Positions 15,832 through 24,503 of a stretch of 64,000 nucleotides of DNA are shown here, piece after piece. Below the pieces are notes generated by a model. It did no database searches and was not told the DNA's origin. It saw only the letters and a program-made list of their open reading frames with translations. How positions within the stretch are numbered: the stretch's first letter is position 1; every line of letters starts with the position of its first letter. Both the position numbers and the translations under genes were made by a program. The stretch lies in contig JADKJZ010000003.1 of the NCBI GenBank assembly GCA_016720805.1, positions 174,658 through 238,657 of the forward strand, in the 5' to 3' direction. Origin of the DNA: Gemmatimonadota bacterium (GTDB taxonomy: Bacteria; Gemmatimonadota; Gemmatimonadetes; Gemmatimonadales; GWC2-71-9).

Positions 15832-18383
15832 CATTGCGGTGTGGCGGCCGGCAGCTTGGCCTGCCAGCGCGCGGCCTCTGCCGGCTTCTTCCACGCGGTG
15901 TAGAGTCCGACCAGTCGGGTTCGGGCTTCCTGCACGATCTCCGAGTCCTCGCCGCGCGCGGCCACCAGGGCCTTCTCGCTGGCCAGCAGCCGGCGCTCCG
16001 CTTCGGGGTAGCGGCCCGCCCGCACGAGGAAGTCGCCCAGATAGCTCTCACTCGACGCGGTGAGATAATGCCCGGCCGGGAGCGTGGCCGCTCGCAGCTG
16101 CCAGCTGGCCCGCAACCACCGTTCGGCCTCGGGCAGGGAGTCGAGGTGCGCCAGCGAGTTGCCGAGGACGCGCATCGCGGTGGCGACCGCGGGATGATTG
16201 TCCTGCAGGGTCGTGCCGCGGAGCGCGAGGACCTTTCTGGCCCAGACCGTCGATTCGCGGTAGCGGCCGACCCGGCCGAGATGGTCGGCGTAGTTGAACA
16301 TCGTCCACGCATAGTCGGGATGCGTCGGGCCGAGCAGCTTCTCGCGCATTGCGAGCGCCAGCCGGTAGGTGGAATCGGCACCGCGAATGTTGCCGGCGTA
16401 CTCCTGCACCGTGGCGAGCGGCGAGAGGATGGCGGCGACCAGCGGATGCTCATCGCCGTGGACGCGTCGCGCGGCGGCGACCGCCTGGGTCAGCAGCGAC
16501 TCCGCCGCGGCGTGGTCGCCGAGTTCGTCGGTCACCACCCCGAGGTTGGCATAGGCGTCAGAGCGGGCGGAATCGTTGACCGGCAGGATGCGAAGATGCA
16601 GGTCGAGGGATCGCTGCAGGGCGACCTTGGCCTCGGGCATCTGACCGAGCCGCAGGAGCAGTCGGCCGCGCACGTCGAACAAGTTGGCCAGCGCGGCGTC
16701 ATCCTTCGGGGCGAAGCGGGTGAACAAGCGGTCGGCCTCCTGCAGCACGGAGTCGGCGGCGGCATAGCGTCCCTCGAGTTCGAGCACCGTCGTCAACCGT
16801 GTGAGCGCGGTCGCGGTCGCCCGGCTTCCGTTCGGGGCGAGCCGCCGGTGGGCGGCGATGGCGAGGCGATACTGTGCCTCGCTCGGTTCAAACTCTCCGA
16901 GGGCGAGGTAGGTCCCGCCGATGATCTCCCGAATCTCGGCCTGGAGCGCCGGTTGCGCCTCAAGCTCCGCGGCGCGCACGGCCGCGGAATCCAGCACGAC
17001 GCGCATCGTCACATCGCGCCCGAAGGATGCCGGATTGGCCGCACCGAGCATCGTCACCAGGAAGGTCTTGACCTGATCGGCTCGCTCGCGCTCCCGGATC
17101 GTCGCGCGCGCGTTCAGCGTCGTCGCCACCATCCCGCCGATGAGCGAGATCACGGCCAGCGAGATCGCGGCGGCCTCCGCGCGATGGCGCCGGACGAGCT
17201 TCCCGAAGCGGTAGCCGAGGCCCTCGGGGCGCGCGAGCACCGGACGGTGCTCGAGAAAGCGCCGGATGTCCGCCGCGAATTCCTCCACCGATCCGTAGCG
17301 CCGTTCGGGCTCCTTGCGGAGTGCCATGAGCACCACCGCGTCGAGGTCGCCGCTGATCTGGGCGCGGGCGCGCTCCAGGCTGCGCTCGGACAGGGCGCGC
17401 GCGCGGGCCGGCGGCAGGACGGTGCTGGGTCGCGTCGGCACGACGTCGCGCACGACGCGCTCGGCGTCGGCGGCCGACATGTCGTCGACGTCGAGCGGCC
17501 GCGTGCCGGTCAGCAACTCGAAGAGCACCACGCCGAGGGAATAGACATCCGACCGGGTCCCCATCGGCCTGCCGGAGAGCTGTTCCGGTGAGGCATAGGC
17601 GGGGGTGAATGCCCGGGTGCCGGCCGCGGTGGCCGTCGCGCTCGTGGTGTCGTCCTCCGTGGTGTCGCGGAGAAGCTTCGCGATGCCGAAATCCAGGAGC
17701 TTGACGGCGCCGTCCCCGGTCACGAGGATGTTGCCGGGCTTGAGATCGCGGTGAACGACGAGACTCTGGTGCGCGTACTGCACGGCCGCGCAGACTTGCA
17801 GGAAGAGGGCGAGTCGCTCGGGCACGGTGAGGGCGCGGTGGTCGGCCCACTGCGTGATCGGTTCGCCCTCGACAAACTCCATGGCGAAGTACGGCTGACC
17901 ATCCGGCGTGACGCCGCCGTCGAGCAGCGCGGCGATGTGGGGATGGACCAGCGAGGCGAGGATCTGGCGCTCGTGGCGGAAGCGGCTCAGCGCGGCCTCG
18001 CCAGCGGTGTGTCGGCGCAGGAACTTGATGGCCACGCGCATCTCGAACTGCTGGTCGACCCGGGTGGCCTCGTAGACGGTGCCCATTCCGCCGAAGCCGA
18101 TTTCGCGGACGATCTGGAACGCGCCGACGCGGGTCCCGACTCGATGATCGACCGCCTCCTCGTGGAGCCACCGAGGGGCATTCGCCGCCCCGCGCTCGAG
18201 GGCGTTGCCCGTGCGAGCGTGCGCCGCGAGCAGTCCCCGGACCCTGCTCGCCAGTGCCGAATCGTCCTGCGCGAGCTGGTGGAGGTGCTGCGCCCGGGCC
18301 GCCTCGTCCTCGATGGCCAAGGCGCTCTCGAACGCGTGCTGCAACTGCTGCAGGCGTTCGGGGGTCAATGCGGCGTCGTCCAT
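15831..18383 (-). CDS. Serine/threonine protein kinase with C-terminal TPR domain
   Basis: This is 850 residues. The kinase domain spans about 85-380: glycine loop GFGGMG (96-101), catalytic Lys120, HRDLKPGN (211-218), DFG (231-233) and an activation-segment YASPEQL. A single membrane helix near 405-425 follows, then a long tetratricopeptide region to the end with the P-loading pattern of TPR_12 repeats (LALREKLLGPTHPD-like units). It should be a membrane kinase with an extracytoplasmic TPR sensor. It follows the ECF sigma gene by 30 bases on the same strand, a pairing common in Gemmatimonadota, Acidobacteria and Planctomycetes. Confidence 0.93.
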   Translation of the reverse strand: MDDAALTPERLQQLQHAFESALAIEDEAARAQHLHQLAQDDSALASRVRGLLAAHARTGNALERGAANAPRWLHEEAVDHRVGTRVGAFQIVREIGFGGMGTVYEATRVDQQFEMRVAIKFLRRHTAGEAALSRFRHERQILASLVHPHIAALLDGGVTPDGQPYFAMEFVEGEPITQWADHRALTVPERLALFLQVCAAVQYAHQSLVVHRDLKPGNILVTGDGAVKLLDFGIAKLLRDTTEDDTTSATATAAGTRAFTPAYASPEQLSGRPMGTRSDVYSLGVVLFELLTGTRPLDVDDMSAADAERVVRDVVPTRPSTVLPPARARALSERSLERARAQISGDLDAVVLMALRKEPERRYGSVEEFAADIRRFLEHRPVLARPEGLGYRFGKLVRRHRAEAAAISLAVISLIGGMVATTLNARATIRERERADQVKTFLVTMLGAANPASFGRDVTMRVVLDSAAVRAAELEAQPALQAEIREIIGGTYLALGEFEPSEAQYRLAIAAHRRLAPNGSRATATALTRLTTVLELEGRYAAADSVLQEADRLFTRFAPKDDAALANLFDVRGRLLLRLGQMPEAKVALQRSLDLHLRILPVNDSARSDAYANLGVVTDELGDHAAAESLLTQAVAAARRVHGDEHPLVAAILSPLATVQEYAGNIRGADSTYRLALAMREKLLGPTHPDYAWTMFNYADHLGRVGRYRESTVWARKVLALRGTTLQDNHPAVATAMRVLGNSLAHLDSLPEAERWLRASWQLRAATLPAGHYLTASSESYLGDFLVRAGRYPEAERRLLASEKALVAARGEDSEIVQEARTRLVGLYTAWKKPAEAARWQAKLPAATPQ

Positions 18384-18413
18384 GTCGGCATCCTGGGACG
18401 GAACGTGGGGGGG

Positions 18414-18983
18414 TCAGGCGGTGGGGCCGAGGGCCTCCAGCAGGAAGGCACGCGCAAAGGTCCAGTCCCGCTTGACGGTGGCGATGGAGACGCCCATCAC
18501 CTCGGCGGCCTCGTCGATCTCGAGCCCCCCGAAGAAGCGGAGCTCAATGACCCGGCCCTGACGAGGCGCGAGGCGCTCGAGCCGCTGCAGGGCATCGTCC
18601 AGGGCGATCAAGTCGAGGGCGTCCGTGGTCTCCGCGCGCACCGAATCATCAAGGGTGATCCGGACCCCGTGGTCCCGCTTGACCGCGCGGCGTGCCCGGG
18701 CGTGGTCGAGCAGGATCCGTCGGATGGTGGTGGCGGCCACCCCGTAGAAATGCGACCGGTTCTGCCAGGCGACGGTGCGCTGCCCGAGCAGGCGCATGAA
18801 GGCCTCACTGACCAACTCGGTCGGGCGCAGGGTGTGGCCGTCCTGCTCGTGGCGCATGGCGTTGACGGCGATGCGATGGAGTTCCCCATAGACCTGCTCG
18901 GCGAGCGCGTCGGCCGCGCCCGGCACGCCATCGCAGACCTGGTCGAGCAACCTGGTGATTTCCGGCTTGGGGGTCTCGGGCAT
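18414..18983 (-). CDS. ECF-type RNA polymerase sigma factor (TIGR02999-like)
   Basis: This is 189 residues with region 2 (ELHRIAVNAMRHE, RPTELVSEAFMRLL) and region 4 (RVIELRFFGGLEIDEAAEVMGVSIATVKRDW). The wording of both regions matches the ECF subgroup that is co-encoded with Ser/Thr kinases. No anti-sigma factor is adjacent; the kinase downstream may control it by phosphorylation, as proposed for related groups. Confidence 0.92.
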   Translation of the reverse strand: MPETPKPEITRLLDQVCDGVPGAADALAEQVYGELHRIAVNAMRHEQDGHTLRPTELVSEAFMRLLGQRTVAWQNRSHFYGVAATTIRRILLDHARARRAVKRDHGVRITLDDSVRAETTDALDLIALDDALQRLERLAPRQGRVIELRFFGGLEIDEAAEVMGVSIATVKRDWTFARAFLLEALGPTA

Positions 18984-19026
18984 CCCTTCAAGGTAATTCG
19001 GCGGCGGCGAGAGGGTCCGCGCGTCT

Positions 19027-19056
19027 GGTCACGGGTCACAGATAACCGGTCACCGG
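19027..19056. repeat. Heptanucleotide repeat tract (GGTCACN), orphan arm
   Basis: Four consecutive 7-mers read GGTCACG, GGTCACA, GATAACC, GGTCACC. The tract lies in the divergent gap between the sigma factor and nagB genes. The unit is the reverse complement of the GTGACCN units at 34911. Confidence 0.55.
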
Positions 19057-19082
19057 CCCCTGATCCGGCATTACTTTAAGCC

Positions 19083-20930
19083 ATGGCCTCCCTCCATCGC
19101 CTCGAACGCCTTCCGGTTGAGATCCTCGATCCGCCGGAAGCCCTGGCGCGCGCCGCCGCGCGCCGCATCGCCGACCTGATCCGCTCCCGCGCCGCCCAGG
19201 GGAAGGGAACCGTCCTCGGCCTCGCCACCGGATCGACCCCCGTCGGGGTCTACGCCGAACTGGTGCGCATGCACCGCGAGGAGGGGCTCTCGTTCCAGAC
19301 CGTCGAGACCTTCAACCTCGATGAGTACTGGCCGATGGCGCCCGACTCGCTCCACTCCTACCACCGCTTCATGCGCGAGCATCTCTTCGACCTGGTCGAC
19401 CTCGACCCGGCCAAGTGTCACGTGCCGCCGGGGTCGGTCGATCGGGAACAGGTCGAGGCGGTCTGCGCCGCGTACGAACAGCAGATCCGGGACGCCGGCG
19501 GGATCGACCTCCAGCTCCTCGGCATCGGCAAGACCGGCCACATCGGCTTCAACGAGCCCGGCTCGGGCGATGATTCGCGCACCCGGCTGGTCACGCTCGA
19601 CGCCGTGACGCGCCGTGACGCCGCCGCCGACTTCTTCGGCGAGCGCAACGTCCCGCGCCAGGCGATCACGATGGGCGTCGCCACGATCCTTGAGGCGCGC
19701 GAGATCCTCCTCCTCGCGACCGGTGAGCACAAGGCGGGGATCCTCCGCCGCGCGATCGAGGGCGAGATCGATCACCACGTCGCCGCGACCTTCCTGCAAG
19801 GCCACCCGAACACCATCGTCTACTGCGACGCTGCCGCTTCCGCCGACCTGACGCGCATTGCCACGCCGTGGCTGCTCGACGAGATCGAGTGGACACCGGA
19901 CCTCGAACTGCGTGCCGTCGCGTGGCTGTCGCAGACCGCGGGCAAGGCGATCCTCAAGCTCACCGAAGCCGACTACGCCGAGCATCATCTCTCGCCGCTG
20001 GTGGCGCGGCATGGCGAGGCCGGTGCCGTCAACGGGGAGGCGTTCAACGCCCTCGGCGCCAAGATCCGCGGCCGCTCCAAGCTCCCCAAGGGCCAGACGA
20101 TCATCTGCTTCTCGCCGCACCCCGACGACGACGTCATCTCGGCGGGCGGGATCCTGCGCAAGCTGATCCTCAACGAGAATCAGATCATCGTGGCCTACAT
20201 GACCAGCGGCAACATCGCCGTCTTCGATCACGACGCGCTGCGGTACGTGGAGGTGATCGAGCGGCTCGCGAGCGATGCGCACCTGGGGCGACGCGCGGTC
20301 GATTCGCTCGCGGAGCGCGTGCGTCACTCGCTCGAATCCAAGGCGCCTGGCGACATCGACTCTGCCGAAGTGCAGGACCTCAAGCGCGTGATCCGCGAAG
20401 GCGAGGCGGTGAGCGGGATCGAGACCCTCGGCCTCTCGCGCCACAACGCCCGCTTCCTGAACCTGCCGTTCTACCAGACCGGCAAGGTGAAGAAGGATCC
20501 GATCGGACCGCGCGACGTCGCGATCATCCGTGCGCTGCTCGAGGAGATCAATCCCGACCTGGTGCTCGTCGCCGGCGACCTCTCCGATCCGCACGGCACG
20601 CACCGCCTCTGCAAGGACGCCATCGAGCTGGCGCTCGCCGAGGTGAAGCCGGCGGGGATCGTGCCGGAGGTGTGGCTCTATCGCGGCGCGTGGCAGGAGT
20701 GGCCGGTCACCGAGGCGACGTGGCTGGTGCCGCTCGCGCAGGAAGAGCTCAAGCTCAAGATTCAGGCGATCTTCAAGCATCAATCGCAGAAGGATTCGGC
20801 GCCGTTCCCGGGCCAGGACGATCGCGAGTTCTGGCAGCGGGTCGAGTCGCGCAACAAGGGGACCGCGGAGCTGCTCAACCAGCTGGGATTGGCGGAGTAC
20901 TTTGCGATGGAAGCGTACGTTGTTGGGTGA
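19083..20930 (+). CDS. nagB: Glucosamine-6-phosphate deaminase fused to a PIG-L-type deacetylase
   Basis: This is 615 residues. Residues 1-265 are a NagB/sugar isomerase domain: LGLATGSTPVGVYAEL, FNLDEYWP, and GIGKTGHIGFNEPGS, the deaminase active-site loop. From about 340 a second domain begins with CFSPHPDDDVISAGG, the zinc-binding motif of PIG-L/LmbE N-acetylglucosaminyl deacetylases, with the later DPHGTH motif. NagB-type enzymes convert GlcN-6-P to Fru-6-P and ammonia; the fused domain could supply deacetylated substrate. Similar two-domain proteins of about 640 residues occur in Bacteroidetes. The gene ends 2 bases before a heptamer tract. Confidence 0.92.
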   Translation: MASLHRLERLPVEILDPPEALARAAARRIADLIRSRAAQGKGTVLGLATGSTPVGVYAELVRMHREEGLSFQTVETFNLDEYWPMAPDSLHSYHRFMREHLFDLVDLDPAKCHVPPGSVDREQVEAVCAAYEQQIRDAGGIDLQLLGIGKTGHIGFNEPGSGDDSRTRLVTLDAVTRRDAAADFFGERNVPRQAITMGVATILEAREILLLATGEHKAGILRRAIEGEIDHHVAATFLQGHPNTIVYCDAAASADLTRIATPWLLDEIEWTPDLELRAVAWLSQTAGKAILKLTEADYAEHHLSPLVARHGEAGAVNGEAFNALGAKIRGRSKLPKGQTIICFSPHPDDDVISAGGILRKLILNENQIIVAYMTSGNIAVFDHDALRYVEVIERLASDAHLGRRAVDSLAERVRHSLESKAPGDIDSAEVQDLKRVIREGEAVSGIETLGLSRHNARFLNLPFYQTGKVKKDPIGPRDVAIIRALLEEINPDLVLVAGDLSDPHGTHRLCKDAIELALAEVKPAGIVPEVWLYRGAWQEWPVTEATWLVPLAQEELKLKIQAIFKHQSQKDSAPFPGQDDREFWQRVESRNKGTAELLNQLGLAEYFAMEAYVVG

Positions 20931-20932
20931 AC

Positions 20933-20967
20933 GATGATCGATCATCGATCATCGATGATCGATCATC
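20933..20967. repeat. Heptanucleotide repeat tract (GATGATC/GATCATC), five units
   Basis: Units are GATGATC, GATCATC, GATCATC, GATGATC, GATCATC. The unit and its reverse complement alternate, so the tract is self-complementary. It starts 2 bases after the nagB stop and encodes the first dozen residues of the next ORF. Confidence 0.85.
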
Positions 20968-21806
20968 GGCTGACTCGACGTCAATGGCTGCTTCGCGCCG
21001 CCGGCATCACGGTCGGCACCGGCCTCGCCTCCCTTGGCTACGCCGTTGGCTGGGAGCCGGAGTGGCTGGAGGTCGTCACGCGCGATCTCCCGATCCGCGG
21101 GCTTCCTGCCGCGCTCGAGGGAAAGACGCTGGTGCAGCTGAGCGACCTGCACATGGGCCCGCGCGTCGACGACAGCTACATCGCCAGGACTTTCGCCACG
21201 GTGACGGCGCTCAGGCCGGACATCGTGGTGATGACCGGTGACTGGATCAGCTATCGTCGCACCACGCAGCTCGAGTCGTTCGACCGGCTGATTGCTTCCT
21301 TCCCGCAGGGCCAGCTGGCGACGATCGGCATCCTCGGCAACCACGACTACGGCACCAACTGGCGGATGCCTGCCGTGGCGGAAGCCATCACCACGCGTGC
21401 CGAAGCGCACGGCGTGCGGATGCTGCGCAATGAGGCCGCGGTGGTCGATGGGCTCACCATCATCGGCCTCGAGGACCTGTGGGGACCGTACTTCACGCCA
21501 CCGCCTGCGCTGCTGGCGGCGAGCGACGCGCCGCGGCTGGTCCTCTGCCACAATCCCGATGCCGCCGATCACCCGATCTGGAGTGGCTACCAGGGCTGGA
21601 TCCTCGCGGGGCACACCCACGGCGGGCAGTGCAAGCCGCCCTTCCTGCCACCACCGATCCTTCCGGTCGAGAATCGGCGCTACACCTCGGGCGAGATCGC
21701 CGTGCGTGGCGAACGGCGACTCTATATCAATCGTGGCGTCGGTTACCTGATCCGGGCGCGGTTCAATGCGCGTCCGGAGGTGACGGAGTTTCGGTTGAAA
21801 GGGTGA
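20934..21806 (+). CDS. Tat-exported metallophosphoesterase
   Basis: This is 290 residues. A twin-arginine signal (TRRQWLLRAAG) is followed by a calcineurin-type phosphoesterase domain: LSDLHMG, GDW, GNHDYG and GHTHGGQ metal-binding motifs. The family includes YkuE-like and UDP-2,3-diacylglucosamine hydrolase-like enzymes acting on envelope phosphoesters. Both candidate starts, ATG 20934 and ATG 20955, lie inside the heptamer tract, so the first residues (MIDHR repeated) come from repeat DNA. They are 21 bases apart and in frame. Confidence 0.88.
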   Translation: MIDHRSSMIDHRLTRRQWLLRAAGITVGTGLASLGYAVGWEPEWLEVVTRDLPIRGLPAALEGKTLVQLSDLHMGPRVDDSYIARTFATVTALRPDIVVMTGDWISYRRTTQLESFDRLIASFPQGQLATIGILGNHDYGTNWRMPAVAEAITTRAEAHGVRMLRNEAAVVDGLTIIGLEDLWGPYFTPPPALLAASDAPRLVLCHNPDAADHPIWSGYQGWILAGHTHGGQCKPPFLPPPILPVENRRYTSGEIAVRGERRLYINRGVGYLIRARFNARPEVTEFRLKG

Positions 21807-21928
21807 GGGGTGAGGGGTGAGGGGGCGTTGTCATCCCGAGCGTAGCGAGGGACCTGCGTAGCCGCCAGCACGCAGATCCCTCACGTTGTTCGGGATGACG
21901 TTCCCCCCTTACCACTCACCCCTCACCA
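21801..21928. repeat. Heptamer repeat element with internal 70-nt hairpin
   Basis: Three GGGTGAG units (21801-21821) overlap the stop of the phosphoesterase gene. A 70-nt imperfect hairpin follows at 21830-21899 (ends GTCATCCCGA and TCGGGATGAC), then the opposite arm CTCACCC CTCACCA at 21915-21928. The hairpin recurs at 62267-62336 with the same length. Remaining bases up to 21980 show nothing else clear. Confidence 0.8.
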
Positions 21929-21980
21929 ACTCTCGATCACTGTTCACCGTTGCTTCACCATCCCACATCAGGAATGGGTC

Positions 21981-22667
21981 ATGCACATCGAACGTCATCG
22001 CAGTGATCGGATCGGCTGGCTCCGCGCCGCCGTGCTCGGAGCGAACGACGGGCTCATCTCGACGTCGTCGCTCGTGGTGGGTGTCGCGGCGGCGGCGCCG
22101 GACCGAGCGGCGATTCTCGTCGCGGCCGTCGCAGGGCTCGCGGCTGGTGCGCTCTCGATGGCGGCAGGCGAGTATGTCTCCGTCTCGTCGCAGGCCGACA
22201 CCGAGCATGCCGACATTGCGCGCGAGCGCGGCGAGCTCGCCACTGATCCGGAGCCCGAGCTGGCCGAGCTGGCCGGCATCTACGTGAAGCGCGGCCTCAC
22301 GCCGGACCTCGCGGCGCAGGTCGCCGTGCAGCTCACCGCGCACGACGCCCTCGGCGCCCATGCGCGCGACGAGCTCGGCATCCACGAATTCACCACCGCC
22401 AAGCCGATCCAGGCGGCGATCGCCTCGGCGGCGTCGTTCGCCGTGGGAGCGGCGCCACCGGCGATCCTCGCCGCGGTGTTGCCGACCAGCGTCCTCTCGG
22501 GCGGTGTGGTGGCCGTCACCATCGTGCTGCTGGTCGGTCTGGGAGCGGTGGCGGCGCAACTCGGTGGCGCGTCACTGGTGCGCGGCGCGTTGCGCGTCGC
22601 CTTCTGGGGCGGCGTGGCGATGGGGGTGACGGCGCTGGTGGGGAGGTTGTTCGGGGCGGTGGTGTAG
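21981..22667 (+). CDS. VIT1/CCC1 family iron/manganese transporter
   Basis: This is 228 residues. The N-terminus has the family signature GWLRAAVLGANDGLISTSSLVVG, followed by a glycine-rich second helix (AAGALSMAAGEYVSVSSQ), a cytoplasmic acidic/helical metal-binding region (about 70-135) and three C-terminal membrane helices. Five membrane segments in total fit the family. It likely moves Fe2+ or Mn2+ across the membrane. Confidence 0.92.
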   Translation: MHIERHRSDRIGWLRAAVLGANDGLISTSSLVVGVAAAAPDRAAILVAAVAGLAAGALSMAAGEYVSVSSQADTEHADIARERGELATDPEPELAELAGIYVKRGLTPDLAAQVAVQLTAHDALGAHARDELGIHEFTTAKPIQAAIASAASFAVGAAPPAILAAVLPTSVLSGGVVAVTIVLLVGLGAVAAQLGGASLVRGALRVAFWGGVAMGVTALVGRLFGAVV

Positions 22668-22680
22668 TCGCGGGGCGCAG

Positions 22681-24387
22681 CTACCGGGCGCCGTCGAGCA
22701 CCGATCGCACCCGCGCCGCCAACTCGCCGACGGTAAACGGCTTCTGCAGAAAGTTCGCGACCGAGTCCACCACGCCGCGGCGGATCATCTCGTCGCTGCT
22801 GTAGCCGGAGAGGAAGAGCACGCGGCACTCCGGGCGCGAGGCGAGGAGCACATCGGCCAGCTGGCGGCCGCCGAGGTGGGGCATCACCACGTCGGAGAGG
22901 AGGAGGTGGATCGGTTCCTTCAGCGCTCGTGCCAGCGTGATGGCGGTCGCACCATTCGCGGCCTCGAGCACCTGGTAGCCGAGGCCGCGCAGCATGGTGC
23001 GCACCAGGTGCCGGAGCGCGTCGTCGTCCTCGACCAGCAGGATCGTCTCCGTGCCTCGCGGCAGCGCGCCCGGCGTCACCACGGGCTCAGCGGCCGCCAC
23101 GACGCCATCGGCCCGCGGGAGATAGACGCGGAAGGTGCTGCCCTTGCCGAGTTCGCTCTCGACGGTGACGTAGCCGAGGGCGTCGCGCACGATCGTCGCC
23201 ACCGTCGCCAAACCCAGCCCCGTCCCCTGCCCGGGCGCCTTCGTCGTGAAGAACGGCTCGAAGAGGTGGGTGTGCGTGTCGGCCGTCATCCCGGTGCCGG
23301 TATCGGTCACCTCGAGCAGGACGAAGTCGCCAGCCGGCACGCCATCGAGGGGCTGCGCGATGGCCTTGCACGAACTGCGCATCACCAGCGACCCGCCCTG
23401 CGGCATGGCATCGCGCGCGTTGACGGCAAGGTTGAGCAGTACCTGCTCGAGCTGGCCCGGGTCGGCATGCAGCGGCCAGGGCTCTGGTGTCAGCTCGGTG
23501 GTGAGCGAGATGTCCGCGCCGATCAGTCGGCGGATCATCCGCTCGCTTTCGGCGATCACCGCATTCAAGTCGAGCATCTTCGGTGACACCACCTGCTGCC
23601 GGCTGAAGGCGAGCAGTTGCCGGGTCAGGGTGCGCGCGCGCGCACCGGCCTCGCGGATCTCGTCCAGCAGCTCGCGCGACGGCAGGTCCGCCGGGAGCTC
23701 GGCCTGAAGCAGTTCGCTGCAGCCGTTGATGACGGTGAGGATGTTGTTGAAATCGTGCGCCACGCCGCTCGCCAGCTGGCCGACGGCCTCCATCTTCTGC
23801 GCCATCTGCACCTGCCGCTCGAGGGCCTGTCGCTCCGCCGCCTGCACGAACGCATCGAGCGCGAGCGACACCGTCGGCGTGATCTCGCCGAGCGTCTCGA
23901 TCAACTCCGGCGTGAAGAAGCCGGGTTGCTCGGCGTAGAGGCTGAGGACGGCCGCGACCCGCCCCTTCTCGAAGAGCGGAAACGCCGCGGAGGCACCGAA
24001 GCCGGAACGCCGACCATGTTCATGCCACGGAACTGTCAGCGGCGATGCCAGGAAGTCGTTGACGACGGTCGTCGAACCGGCAAGTGCGGCCTGCCCGGTC
24101 GGCCCCTGCGACGTCGGATCGGTCGGATCGAGGGAGACATGCAGCGAGGCGAGATAGCCGCCGTCGTCGCCCGAAAAGGTCATCGGTTTCACGATCCCGT
24201 CGGTGGGGATGCCGATCCAGGCGAAGCGGAAGTGGCCGGTGTCGACCGCGATGCGCGTGAGCGCCTGAAAGAGCTGCTCGCGACTCTCGGTCGTGAGCAC
24301 CGCGCGGTTGGCCTCCGCCATCATGTGATAGAGGATGGTCCGCAGACGGAGGGCGGCTTCCGTCTGGTTCGCGGCGGGCTCGTTCAT
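22681..24387 (-). CDS. Hybrid sensor histidine kinase with GAF and receiver domains
   Basis: This is 568 residues with no membrane segment. A GAF domain (about 30-180) is followed by a HisKA with GVAHDFNNIL (His211) and a HATPase domain (NLAVNARDAMPQGG, GTGLGLATV). A C-terminal receiver domain has the phospho-acceptor Asp499 in LLLSDVVMPH and a conserved Lys549. It is probably a cytoplasmic hybrid kinase of the VAHDFNN class. No partner regulator is adjacent. Confidence 0.93.
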   Translation of the reverse strand: MNEPAANQTEAALRLRTILYHMMAEANRAVLTTESREQLFQALTRIAVDTGHFRFAWIGIPTDGIVKPMTFSGDDGGYLASLHVSLDPTDPTSQGPTGQAALAGSTTVVNDFLASPLTVPWHEHGRRSGFGASAAFPLFEKGRVAAVLSLYAEQPGFFTPELIETLGEITPTVSLALDAFVQAAERQALERQVQMAQKMEAVGQLASGVAHDFNNILTVINGCSELLQAELPADLPSRELLDEIREAGARARTLTRQLLAFSRQQVVSPKMLDLNAVIAESERMIRRLIGADISLTTELTPEPWPLHADPGQLEQVLLNLAVNARDAMPQGGSLVMRSSCKAIAQPLDGVPAGDFVLLEVTDTGTGMTADTHTHLFEPFFTTKAPGQGTGLGLATVATIVRDALGYVTVESELGKGSTFRVYLPRADGVVAAAEPVVTPGALPRGTETILLVEDDDALRHLVRTMLRGLGYQVLEAANGATAITLARALKEPIHLLLSDVVMPHLGGRQLADVLLASRPECRVLFLSGYSSDEMIRRGVVDSVANFLQKPFTVGELAARVRSVLDGAR

Positions 24388-24503
24388 TCGCGATCCTTCG
24401 GTGCGGGTGCACGGCGATCCGAGGGGGAGGGCTCGTCGCGATCAGGCCCCACTCGGAGTATCGCGCCACACCCCCCTTCCCGCCAGAGCGGCGGTGCCAG
24501 CCG

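Noticed and set aside
19071..20945. A 624-codon minus-strand ORF opposite nagB
   Set aside because: Its composition (Arg/Asp/Val-rich) is the usual antisense shadow of a GC-rich gene and it covers a clear NagB-PIG-L protein.
20933..20967. Possible CRISPR-like repeat
   Set aside because: Units are 7 bases with no spacers and no cas genes are present.
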